Origin: Flavobacterium cupriresistens
GTDB taxonomy: Bacteria > Bacteroidota > Bacteroidia > Flavobacteriales > Flavobacteriaceae
DNA: 64,000 nucleotides
Direction: 5' to 3'
NCBI RefSeq assembly: GCF_020911925.1
Contig: NZ_CP087134.1
Span: forward strand, 806,001 to 870,000
The position numbers and the translations under genes are program-made. Of this stretch, positions 1 through 9,200 are shown in pieces (position 1 is the stretch's first letter; the number at the start of each line of letters is the position of its first letter). The notes under the pieces were generated by a model. The model was given only the letters and a program-made list of their open reading frames with translations. It did not search any database and was not told the origin of the DNA.

Positions 1-55
1 CAATACTGATTTAAATTTCGAATAGTAGCCCAGTTTAGGCTAAAAAGATTTTACC

Positions 56-2815
56 TTAATTGATTACTATTTTCTTAACGGTTTTTCGGTTGCCATCAAT
101 AACACTTACCAGGTAAATCCCTGAGGACACATTTGCAAGTTGAATGTTTTGATTAAAAATAGCCGACCCTGCAAAAGAGTTTGAATAAACAGTTCTTCCC
201 AAAATATCATTTACAAAAACGTTAATTCCTGAACCTGATTCCGATAAAAATTGAATCGTGAAACTACCTTTATTTGGATTTGGATAAAGAACAAAATCAA
301 TAGGCGCCTCAACCTTGTCCGTTCCTAAAGTAAATTTTTGAGTCTTAATTGTAATCGATGCAGCATTTATGGTTCCTGTTTCTCCGACATCAATATCGCG
401 AACCATTAAAGTCCAGTCTCCGTAAGGACTCTCTTTATTGAATGCACTTAATTTACCTGCCGGCACGACGATTTGCAAGGTGTTTGCTCCACAAGAAAGG
501 GCAGCACCTGCATCATCATATTTTAAAGACAAGGTATTTGAAGTACTGCCACAACCACCATCAAACAATGGAACTATGGTACCTTTTGGACTCTTTATAC
601 TTATCTGAACATCGGATAAAAAAGAGTGCGTAAAATTAATATTCAAATCTACATCAAGAATTTCAGCTCCATCAGCAGTAGTCACTGTTTTTTTAGCAGC
701 ACTGTCAGCATCGTTTAATCCTGCCGTAATCGTATTTTTCCCTGTAGGAGCAGACACCGTAATTATTCTTGTAGTATATACCAAATCGTTATCCGGAATT
801 ACAATTGGCGCAGCAAAAGTGTACGTATTTGTATTTGCAACAGTGTTGTATCCTACTGCAAACTGTTTACTATTTACAGCATAATAAATATTAGCAGTTG
901 GCTCGATCAATAACCTGCAGGCGGTAGCCTTAAGATCAGCAGGAACAGTTATGGTTTCCGAACCGTCATTTGGCGTATTTGATACTAAAGTTATTGGAAA
1001 TGTCAATCCCCCATCTGTAGAAAGTTTGATATTAACATTGGAAGAACCCGCTAAAGTATTTGTATTATTAACCGTCCAGGTTATCGTTTGCAGACTACCA
1101 TTTATCCAACCGATATTGTCTGTATTTTGCGACGAAATTGCAAAGGGACCTGCGTTAGCATTCACAACAACAACCATAGCATCCGTATTAGTCTGTGCTG
1201 TGCCTTGAGCAGCATTGTCACGCCCCGTTAAAGTAAAATTCAAGGTTCTTGCTATAGAAGAAACGGATTCCCAGGTAGATGTTAATTTATTGTTCAACAC
1301 ATCATTTTGCTGAGGCATATATCTAATTGGTGACGTCACCGGTAAAAAAGAACGAAACAAAGGTCCATCCGGTTTAGTCGGATAAGCTATACTGGTCTCT
1401 CCAGCTGTAATGCTTGCAACATCATTTTCCTCCCAACAATACGTCACTGTATCTCCATCCGGATCAGAACCTGTTCCTTTTAGAATAAAGGCGGTTTCTT
1501 TTGGTATGGTATAATCAGGACCTGCACTTATTGTTGGTGGATTGTTGGTTAAAGGTAAACTCACTGCACAATTCGCAGTTGAAAGCACATTCTGAATTTG
1601 CAAAATACTAACATAGGCAAAATAATCGTCTGATCTGTTTTGCACATCGTAACCTTTAGAAATCCCGGCATATCCCATAATTGTAGAACCGCTACCTGGC
1701 TCTACATTAACATTTGTTCTCTGACTGCCATCAAATGAAAAAGTGTGTTCGGCTCCTAACTGGTGTCCAAATTCATGAACTACAAAATCAATATCAAAAG
1801 TATCTCCTTGAGGTTTTTTATTTGAAGGCGAAGTATAAGCACTCCCTTTTCCTAATGGTTCAGAGCTTGTAGGATTCGTACAAATACAACCTACACAACC
1901 AGCATTTCCTCCTCCGCCCGAAGCACCAAATAAATGTCCGATATCATAACCGTCATTACCAATAACATTGGTTAACGTAGTTTGAATTTCCTGGTTCCAA
2001 GCTCCTTCAGCACCTACATCAGCAACTGAATAAGGATCCGTATTCGCATCCGTATAAATAAGGACATCATTATTCGCAATCAAAATCACTTTAATGGCGA
2101 GATCTCTGTTAAAAACACCATTAACTCTTGTTAAAGTAGCATTCATACCTGCTAATGCACCTTGTTTTGTCCCTCCAAAAAAAGTGGTATACTCTCCCGT
2201 ACATGACAGAGCCAATCGCAATGTTTTGAAAACTTTATTATTTGAACTGCTCTTTCCAGTATTAGCCTTATTAGCTGTTTTTTTATTAGCTGTAGATTCT
2301 TTCGTAGAGCAAATCAGTGTTGATTTTGAAAGACTGTTTTTTGAAGCAAAAGCAACATATTGCGTTTTATTATCCGGGTTCTTTTCTACAAACTCGGGAT
2401 TTTTTTCTGCGCGTAGTACCATAGATTGTACTCCGTCAGGAGAAACACTAAAATGAATTTTTGCTGATTTATCATCGATCCCATTACCTTCATATGCCCT
2501 AATGTCCGGATATTTTGCCTGCAGTTCAGGATCAAAATTCGATGACTCCCAAACAGAGAATCGCTCTAAAACTCCGTTCGAATTTGGAAAAGTAATTTCA
2601 GTAGTAGTACTTTTTGCTTTTTTATCGGTGGTAGCGGACAACTTTGTCTTCAGAAAATCTGAGTTTAATTTAAAATACATTTTTTCTGAATCATCAGCCG
2701 TTACTTTTCTACCAAGAATAGAAGCTGAACTTACTTTTTGCCATAAAACATCGCTTTGCGCATTGATTTCGGCACTAGAAAAAAGAATCAATATAAAAAG
2801 TAGTAGTTTTTTCAT
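56..2815 (-). CDS. Secreted reprolysin-like zinc metalloprotease with P-domain and T9SS type A tail
   Basis: A 919-aa secreted protein. Residues 1-19 form a signal peptide ending INAQ. An N-terminal region of about 170 residues looks like a propeptide. The catalytic domain carries the zinc motif HEFGHQLGAEH near residue 345 and a Met-turn (STIMGYAG) near residue 377, as in metzincins of the reprolysin type. A PKD/Ig-like stretch follows (from PPTISAGPDY), then a proprotein-convertase-like P-domain at about 700-830. The last ~80 residues (VLYPNPNKG to the end) match a T9SS type A sorting domain, so the protein is probably exported through the outer membrane and anchored or released. The ATG start is supported by the signal peptide directly after it. 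Two Bacteroidota -7 boxes lie just upstream. Substrate is unknown. Confidence 0.9.
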   Translation of the reverse strand: MKKLLLFILILFSSAEINAQSDVLWQKVSSASILGRKVTADDSEKMYFKLNSDFLKTKLSATTDKKAKSTTTEITFPNSNGVLERFSVWESSNFDPELQAKYPDIRAYEGNGIDDKSAKIHFSVSPDGVQSMVLRAEKNPEFVEKNPDNKTQYVAFASKNSLSKSTLICSTKESTANKKTANKANTGKSSSNNKVFKTLRLALSCTGEYTTFFGGTKQGALAGMNATLTRVNGVFNRDLAIKVILIANNDVLIYTDANTDPYSVADVGAEGAWNQEIQTTLTNVIGNDGYDIGHLFGASGGGGNAGCVGCICTNPTSSEPLGKGSAYTSPSNKKPQGDTFDIDFVVHEFGHQLGAEHTFSFDGSQRTNVNVEPGSGSTIMGYAGISKGYDVQNRSDDYFAYVSILQIQNVLSTANCAVSLPLTNNPPTISAGPDYTIPKETAFILKGTGSDPDGDTVTYCWEENDVASITAGETSIAYPTKPDGPLFRSFLPVTSPIRYMPQQNDVLNNKLTSTWESVSSIARTLNFTLTGRDNAAQGTAQTNTDAMVVVVNANAGPFAISSQNTDNIGWINGSLQTITWTVNNTNTLAGSSNVNIKLSTDGGLTFPITLVSNTPNDGSETITVPADLKATACRLLIEPTANIYYAVNSKQFAVGYNTVANTNTYTFAAPIVIPDNDLVYTTRIITVSAPTGKNTITAGLNDADSAAKKTVTTADGAEILDVDLNINFTHSFLSDVQISIKSPKGTIVPLFDGGCGSTSNTLSLKYDDAGAALSCGANTLQIVVPAGKLSAFNKESPYGDWTLMVRDIDVGETGTINAASITIKTQKFTLGTDKVEAPIDFVLYPNPNKGSFTIQFLSESGSGINVFVNDILGRTVYSNSFAGSAIFNQNIQLANVSSGIYLVSVIDGNRKTVKKIVIN

Positions 2816-2820
2816 AAATT

Positions 2821-2848
2821 CAAAAGTATTTTTTAAACATCAAAGATA
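2821..2848 (-). promoter_or_regulatory. Candidate -7 boxes for the metalloprotease gene
   Basis: Read on the minus strand, TATCTTTG (2848-2841) and TACTTTTG (2828-2821) both fit the Bacteroidota TAnnTTTG element upstream of the ATG. No TTG at the ideal -33 spacing is visible for the distal box, so which is used is open. Confidence 0.45.
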
Positions 2849-3011
2849 AGCTAATTAAATTAAAATTTCGCTTCCATACGTGTAGTGAATTCCTACATTA
2901 ATAAAGTGATTTTCCCTTTTTTACCTATGACTCTTGCTCTTTTCACAAAAAGACACTCAATTTCATTAAAAAAATCAATTGAGCTGAGTATCAAATTTAA
3001 AATAGATAGTA

Positions 3012-3019
3012 TAAATTTG
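3012..3019 (+). promoter_or_regulatory. Candidate -7 box for ribF
   Basis: TAAATTTG matches TAnnTTTG and ends 21 bases before the proposed TTG start of ribF. A well-spaced -33 TTG is not evident. Confidence 0.45.
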
Positions 3020-3040
3020 CAGCATCTTAAATAATTTGCT

Positions 3041-3973
3041 TTGAAGCTTTTTCATTCTATAAACGATTTTCGGTCAACCAAGAAAACTATTTTAACTCTT
3101 GGCACCTTTGATGGTGTGCATATTGGTCATAAAAAAATTCTGGAACGAATTACTCAAAACACCGAAAATGGGAAATACGAGAGTTTAGTACTTACTTTTT
3201 TTCCGCATCCAAGAATGGTACTGCAGGAAAAATCGGAAATAAAACTATTGAATACCATTGCTGAAAAGACAAAACTTCTGGAGCAAACCGGAATTGAAAA
3301 TCTGGTAATACACCCGTTTGACGAAAGCTTCTCCAGATTAACTGCCGAAGAATTCGTGCATTCTATTTTAGTAGATCAATTTCATATTCAAAAAATAATC
3401 ATTGGCCACGATCATCGCTTTGGCAGAAACCGAACGGCCAATATTGATGATCTGATTGCATTTGGAAAAGAATATGGTTTTGAAGTGGAACAAATTACGG
3501 CTCAGGAAATTCAGGATGTTTCGGTAAGCTCAACCAAAATCAGAAAGGCTTTAGACGAAGGTCATGTCACTTTGGCCAACGAATATTTAGGTTATAATTA
3601 CTTTTTAAGTGGTGAAGTTGTAAAAGGAAAACAGCTCGGAAGAACAATCGGATTCCCCACTGCCAACATCCATATTGAGGAAGATTATAAAAAAATCCCG
3701 AAAAATGGTGTTTATGTCGTTCAGGCAACATTCCATAATGGAAGTAAAGTTTTTGGAATGATGAATATCGGTTTTAACCCCACTGTAAACGGGGACAAAC
3801 AAACCATAGAAGTGCATCTTTTTGATTTTGATGCTGATATTTACGGTAAAAAAATAGAAATTTCTTTGCTAACTTATCTTCGCGAAGAACAGAAATTCGG
3901 CTCTGTTGACTTACTCAAAGAGCAGCTCAATCAGGATAAAACAAATGCTTTAGCTTTTATCAATCAGCTTTAG
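3041..3973 (+). CDS. ribF: Bifunctional riboflavin kinase / FMN adenylyltransferase
   Basis: A 310-aa cytoplasmic enzyme that phosphorylates riboflavin to FMN and adenylates FMN to FAD. The N-terminal nucleotidyltransferase half (about 1-180) shows LGTFDGVHIGH, GHDHRFGRNR and SSTKIRKAL. The C-terminal flavokinase half (about 185-305) shows GRTIGFPTANI, NGVYVV and the NIGFNPTV/EVHLFDFD pair. Length is normal for the family. The start is a TTG (MKLFHSINDF), chosen because the first residues match the usual N-terminus and no ATG precedes the first motif. A -7 box lies 21 bases upstream. The gene appears to stand alone. Confidence 0.95.
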   Translation: MKLFHSINDFRSTKKTILTLGTFDGVHIGHKKILERITQNTENGKYESLVLTFFPHPRMVLQEKSEIKLLNTIAEKTKLLEQTGIENLVIHPFDESFSRLTAEEFVHSILVDQFHIQKIIIGHDHRFGRNRTANIDDLIAFGKEYGFEVEQITAQEIQDVSVSSTKIRKALDEGHVTLANEYLGYNYFLSGEVVKGKQLGRTIGFPTANIHIEEDYKKIPKNGVYVVQATFHNGSKVFGMMNIGFNPTVNGDKQTIEVHLFDFDADIYGKKIEISLLTYLREEQKFGSVDLLKEQLNQDKTNALAFINQL

Positions 3974-4089
3974 AAACTCCTGTTATACTTTTTATCGTTT
4001 TTAAATCATCGTAGTTATTTTTTTAGTAAATTTGATATACAACTCTGTTTGTCAATCGCTTACTATTAACTTCTTTAAAAATAACCATT

Positions 4090-4527
4090 ATGAAATTACC
4101 TAAAGAAATAACCAACGGTTTTTTGATATTCCTTGGAATTGGCGTTTATTTTTTATTGATGAATGTATTAGGTTTAGCCCATTTATTCTATTTACGAACC
4201 TTAAATGTGTTTTTTATATTTTATGGCGTAAATAAAACCATGCGAATGAACCTTCACGAAGGAGAAACCAACTTTGTTTCGAATGCCGTTTCTGCGATGG
4301 CAACCTCTGTAGTTGGTGTCGCAATGAGCGTTTTCGGGCTGTTAGTTTATAGTTATGCAAGAGGTGGAGATGCCTATGTTAAAACATTATCAGAGACTTT
4401 TATGTTTGGAGGAAATCCCTCAGTACCAACTTACTGTATCTGTTTATTGTTTGAAGGGATCGCATCGTCGGTTATCGTCACTTTAATGATGATGTTATAC
4501 TGGAATAACAAGTATGTAGCCGATTAA
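4090..4527 (+). CDS. Small integral membrane protein, unknown function
   Basis: A 145-aa protein I cannot assign. It starts with a short basic stretch (MKLPKEITNG) and then has about four hydrophobic segments: residues ~10-30, ~33-45, ~70-90 and ~112-138. A polar loop after NKTMRMN (about residues 50-65) and a glycine-rich loop near residue 95 separate them. No catalytic motif is visible. It is followed by a strong 15-bp terminator before bioB, so it is probably a single-gene transcript. A conserved inner-membrane protein of Flavobacteria is likely, but that is inference from its composition. Confidence 0.7.
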   Translation: MKLPKEITNGFLIFLGIGVYFLLMNVLGLAHLFYLRTLNVFFIFYGVNKTMRMNLHEGETNFVSNAVSAMATSVVGVAMSVFGLLVYSYARGGDAYVKTLSETFMFGGNPSVPTYCICLLFEGIASSVIVTLMMMLYWNNKYVAD

Positions 4528-4554
4528 TTTTTCAAAGTAAAACAAACATTTTAG

Positions 4555-4608
4555 CACTCTAAAATCATAAAAAAATATAATTCTATGATTTTAGAGTGTT
4601 TCTTTTTT
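4555..4608 (+). terminator. Rho-independent terminator between the membrane protein gene and bioB
   Basis: A perfect 15-bp stem (4555-4569 with 4584-4598) is followed by tttctttttt. It separates the upstream gene from the bioB promoter. Confidence 0.85.
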
Positions 4609-4646
4609 GAAAATGCCTATCAAATATTCATTTACAGAACACATCA

Positions 4647-4677
4647 TTGGTTGATTAGAACAATTTAACTACTTTTG
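4647..4677 (+). promoter_or_regulatory. bioB promoter
   Basis: TTG at 4647-4649, a 20-base spacer and TACTTTTG at 4670-4677 fit the Bacteroidota promoter consensus. The -7 box overlaps an in-frame TTG at 4675 that could be mistaken for the start codon, so translation should begin at the ATG at 4699. Confidence 0.7.
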
Positions 4678-4698
4678 GAGCATCAAAAAAATGTATCA

Positions 4699-5787
4699 AT
4701 GAGCATTACGAAACACAACTGGACAAAAGACGAAATAATCGCAATATATAATAAACCTATGATGGACTTGCTGTATGAAGCAGCAACACTTCATAGACAA
4801 AACCATGATCCAAACGTAGTACAGGTATCTACACTGTTATCTATCAAAACGGGAGGATGCCCTGAAGATTGTGGTTATTGCCCACAGGCTGCGCGTTATA
4901 ACACCGGAGTTGAAGGAAACGACTTAATGAGTGTAAGTCAGGTAAAAGCTCAGGCTTTGCGTGCTAAATCAAGCGGATCATCTCGTGTTTGTATGGGAGC
5001 AGCCTGGAGAAACGTAAAAGACGGAGCAGAATTTGATCAGGTATTAGAAATGGTTCGTACCATCAACAAACTGGACATGGAAGTTTGTTGTACTTTGGGT
5101 ATGATCACCGAAAATCAGGCACAACGACTGGCAGAAGCTGGTTTATATGCTTACAATCACAATTTAGATACTTCTGAAGAATATTATAAAGATGTTATTT
5201 CAACCCGTGGTTTTGAAGACCGTTTAGAAACGATCGAAAATGTTCGTAAAACCAATGTTACGGTTTGTAGCGGAGGTATTATTGGAATGGGTGAAAGTAT
5301 TGAAGACAGAGCAGGAATGCTTGTAGCGCTTTCTACCTTAAACCCACAACCGGAATCTGTGCCAATTAATGCTTTGGTTGCAGTTGAAGGAACGCCAATG
5401 GAAGATGAAAAACCAGTTGAAATCTGGGAAATGATTCGTATGGTTGCTACAACAAGAATTGTAATGCCGGATACACAAGTTCGTTTGTCTGCAGGAAGAA
5501 CCAATATGAGTCGCGAAGGACAGGCAATGTGCTTTTTTGCCGGAGCAAATTCTATTTTTGCCGGAGATAAATTGCTTACTACACCAAACCCTGATGTTCA
5601 CGAAGACATGAAAATGTTCGAATTATTAGGATTGAATCCACAAAAACCTTTTACAAAAGTTTCGCAACCTAAAACGGTTGAAGCAGCTGATTCTCAATTT
5701 GTCCCACTGGGTGAAAAACCAAAATGGTCAAGACCGGGGCACAGCATTGAAAGAAATCTTGAAGCTTCAGGTAAAGCAAAAGTTTAA
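4699..5787 (+). CDS. bioB: Biotin synthase (radical SAM)
   Basis: A 362-aa radical SAM enzyme that inserts sulfur into dethiobiotin to make biotin. The cluster motif CPEDCGYC follows SIKTGG, binding the [4Fe-4S] cluster and SAM. GGIIGMGES, VPINALVAVEGTP and RLSAGRTNM are typical later motifs, the last containing the Arg ligand of the second cluster. The reading frame extends 8 codons upstream to a TTG at 4675, but that TTG is part of the promoter -7 box, so the ATG giving MSITKHNW is preferred. The gene stands alone, 22 kb from the other biotin genes, and ends in its own terminator. Confidence 0.96.
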   Translation: MSITKHNWTKDEIIAIYNKPMMDLLYEAATLHRQNHDPNVVQVSTLLSIKTGGCPEDCGYCPQAARYNTGVEGNDLMSVSQVKAQALRAKSSGSSRVCMGAAWRNVKDGAEFDQVLEMVRTINKLDMEVCCTLGMITENQAQRLAEAGLYAYNHNLDTSEEYYKDVISTRGFEDRLETIENVRKTNVTVCSGGIIGMGESIEDRAGMLVALSTLNPQPESVPINALVAVEGTPMEDEKPVEIWEMIRMVATTRIVMPDTQVRLSAGRTNMSREGQAMCFFAGANSIFAGDKLLTTPNPDVHEDMKMFELLGLNPQKPFTKVSQPKTVEAADSQFVPLGEKPKWSRPGHSIERNLEASGKAKV

Positions 5788-5820
5788 TATAAAGATTTTA
5801 TAAATCTCAAATACTATTTT

Positions 5821-5860
5821 AAATTGCTTTTGGCTTAATGTCAAAAGCAATTTTTTTATT
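5821..5860 (+). terminator. bioB terminator
   Basis: A perfect 12-bp stem (5821-5832 with 5842-5853) with a 9-base loop, followed by a T-run, lies about 33 bases after the bioB stop codon. Confidence 0.85.
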
Positions 5861-6265
5861 TAGAAAAATGAGAAGGGAAAATCTCAAAATCTGATTCTAT
5901 TTACAAATTTTACAATTGCATCAGGTCTGACTAAGGAAGGATCTTCCCTTGTTACGTTCATCAGTATTAATAAAGCGCTTTTTTTTGAATAATCACGCAA
6001 AGAGGCGAAAACGCAAAGTTTTTTCTCTTTGTCTGACTTCGACTTCGCTCAGTCTGACAAAGAGAAACCTTTATTTAGGAAAGGTATTTAAAAACTTGTT
6101 TTACCTATAGAAGGAGTCGCAAAGTTTTTTAACCTTTGTCTCACTCTGCCTCTGTTCCTTTGAACCTGAAAATTATTCCTCACAAAGTCGCAGAAACGCA
6201 AAGTTTGATTCTTTGCAATACTGCGACTCTACAAGAAAAACAAGTCATCACACTCGTTTTAGCTT
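5861..6265. repeat. Intergenic region with degenerate gcaaag repeats and an inverted repeat
   Basis: No gene is visible in these 405 bases. The stretch acgcaaagtttt recurs in variants near 6010, 6118 and 6195. An inverted repeat of about 15 bp with one mismatch (6022-6036 with 6052-6067) encloses the sequence ttcgacttcgctca. Similar gcaaag-rich and ctctgcg-rich stretches occur at 29281-29325 and 33745-33835, so this looks like a dispersed intergenic repeat family. The region sits between the converging bioB and the first giant adhesin gene. Confidence 0.55.
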
Positions 6266-9200
6266 TTAAAACATCACTTTCTTAATTGATACTGTATTAT
6301 TCTCTAACTTAACTTTTACAAAAAGAAGCTGATCCTGAGATTTTAAATTTACAATTTGAAAAGCCGGATCATTAATCGCTGATTTTTTATAAATCATGTT
6401 TCCGCTTACATCAAAAATAAGAATCTCACTAATTGTACTTTCAGAAGCATTGATATTGATTATTTTATCTTTTGCGCTTACAATAATCTCTTTTCCCTTA
6501 TTTTCAAACTCGCCAACTCCCAATGATTTGTTGACATAACGCAATATAAAACGATCGTCAAAGACACCTATTCCGGTTGAAAACTTATAATCACTTTCTC
6601 TTAAATCATGTATTTGTCCGGTTATTTTATCTTCGATATAAATGGCCTGATGTACCAAATTCCCATCGGAATCATCTATCGAAATAGTAAAATCACTTAC
6701 AATTGCAGAACGATATCCCAAAGGAATTGTATCGGTATCTAAAAAAGGCAGCGCACGCCCTTGGATAACATATTTTTTGTTACTGTTAATACTATAAAAA
6801 TCCAAAAACGGATTTCCGTCAAGTGTTACACCATCAAATCTATTATCATGACCGTTTGTTGCTCCTTCCACATAACCAATCAGCAATTGTTTAAATGCTC
6901 CTTCCTCATTTTCCAGATCAAGCCATATGCGATGTCGCTCTAAATCGGTATTTTTTGAAGTATTTTTTATTTTAAAAAACTGACTGTTATCCGCACCCCC
7001 CAACCTCATTGCATTAGTAAAAGCGACCGTTCCGGCACTAACCGTTGTGGCGAAAAAAGATTGTCCTGCCCCAATTTTACCCGTTGGTTTAACCCCGGCA
7101 TCCGTAGCCGGATTATCCGTATGCCCGGGATCACTTTTTGCAGATATTGCTACACCTCCAACAACATTATAACTCGCATAATCATCTGCGTTGTATTTAT
7201 ATGGTCCTACTCTACCTATAGGCGTATTATGGGTCCAGAAAAAGATAGTTCCATCCAGAAAAGAATTTGCAGGTAAAAAAAGATCCGCGTCCAAAGCAGA
7301 AGGATATGGATTTCCGATTAAATAAAAGTTACCCGCATCCATTGTTTCTCCGGACAAAGCACCATTGTTTGGAGCGCCAACAAATTGAGCTGTATAATCG
7401 GCTCTTACCGTATTTGAATAACTTTGAGGTCCACGAATAATATAACCTTTACCAATTATCATTTCGGTATTGGAACTGGTCATCACCCAGTTTGTTCCAT
7501 TAAAACTAAAATATTTATCGGATAACGTTAAGGGTGACACATCTACTAATTTTTGTGGACTCACCGGTGTTGACCAATAAATATAATCGTATATAAAAAT
7601 CTGTTTACCTGTACGTTTGTAACTAATAGAGCCCGAATTCAGTAACGGATTATCATTTGCCTGAACTAAACTTGCATTATTCTCAAACAGTAATTCCGTT
7701 CCCGGTGCTGAATCAACAGTTAATGCATTAGTTACCGTTAGCGTGTTTAATGCATTTATGGTCACTTTTTTCCCTGCATTTACTTTACAGGTACAACTGT
7801 TTATATCTCCTGTTGTCGCATAATCGTCAGCAAAGATAATATTATGATTTATTGTTGGCGTTCCACCCGACCAGCCTCCTGCTGTAGTGTAAGTGTTTGT
7901 TACAAGCGGATTTATAACTATATTCGATAAGGGTGGCGAAGCACAACTACCACTATATTGAACAATAAAATTATAGGTTCCGGGTGCAAGTCCGGTAATT
8001 GTATATGTTGTTGGATCGGGGCCAGCGCCTCCCGCATAAGTATTGGGAAAAGAACCGCTTTGCGTTATCGTATAATTACTCATATTGGGCAATCCATTTA
8101 AAACTAACGTACCGGTCGGCGTTAGACATGTTGGATCAGTAATTCCTCCATTAACGGGCGCAGTTGGTTGTGGAATTATTGTGATAGTAGCAGAACCACC
8201 TGTAAATGCTGAACTTCGAACACAAGTATCAGCTCCGGTTACAGAAACCAAAGTATAAGTCGTTGAAGTCGTAACCGGAGTGGTAAAAGTCGCAAAAGCA
8301 ACACCACTGGTCACATTAGTCTGTGTACGATCTGCTCCGCCATTTTCTTTATAAACTACTGTATAAGGACCTGTACCCGTGGTTGCTGTAAAAGTTAGTT
8401 GTCCTGAACCTGTCGCACAAAATGGGCCATTGGCTGTTAAACTTCCTTGCGGTAATGGATTAACAGTAATTGTCGCAGAACCACTCGTGAAACCGGAGCT
8501 TCGAACACAAGTATCAGCCCCTGTTACAGAAACTAAAGTATACGTTGTAGAAGTTGTAACCGGAGTAGTAAAAGTCGCAAAAGCAGTACCACTGGTCACA
8601 TTAGTCTGCGTACGATCTGCTCCGCCATTTTCTTTATAAACTACTGTATAAGGACCTGTACCCGCGGTTGCTGTAAAAGTTAATTGTCCAGCTCCCGTCG
8701 CACAAAAAGGACCATTAGCTGTTAAACTACCTTGTGGTAGTGGATTGACCGTAATTGTCGCCGAACCACCAATAAAGCCGGAGCTTCGAACACAAGTATC
8801 AGCCCCTGTTACAGAAACTAAAGTATAAGTCGTAGAAGTAATAACCGGAGTCGTAAAAGTTGCAAAAGCAGCACCACTGGTCACATTAGTCTGTGTACGA
8901 TTCGCTCCACCATTTTCCTGATAGACTACTGTATAAGGACCCGTTCCTGCGGTTGCCGTAAAAGTTAATTGTCCAGCTCCCGTTGCACAAAACGGACCAT
9001 TGGCGGTTAAACTACCCTGAGGTAACGGGTTAACCGTAATTGTCGCCGAACCACCAGTAAAGCCGGAGCTTCGAATACAGGTATCAGCCCCTGTTACAGA
9101 AACCAAAGTATAAGTCGTAGAAGTTGTAACCGGAGTCGTAAAAGTTGCAAAAGCAGTACCACTGGTCACATTTGTCTGTGTACGATTCGCTCCACCATTT

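Noticed and set aside
1..55. Possible hairpin tagcc/ggcta at the window edge
   Set aside because: The stem is five base pairs and lacks a T-run on the minus strand, so it is not convincing as the metalloprotease terminator.
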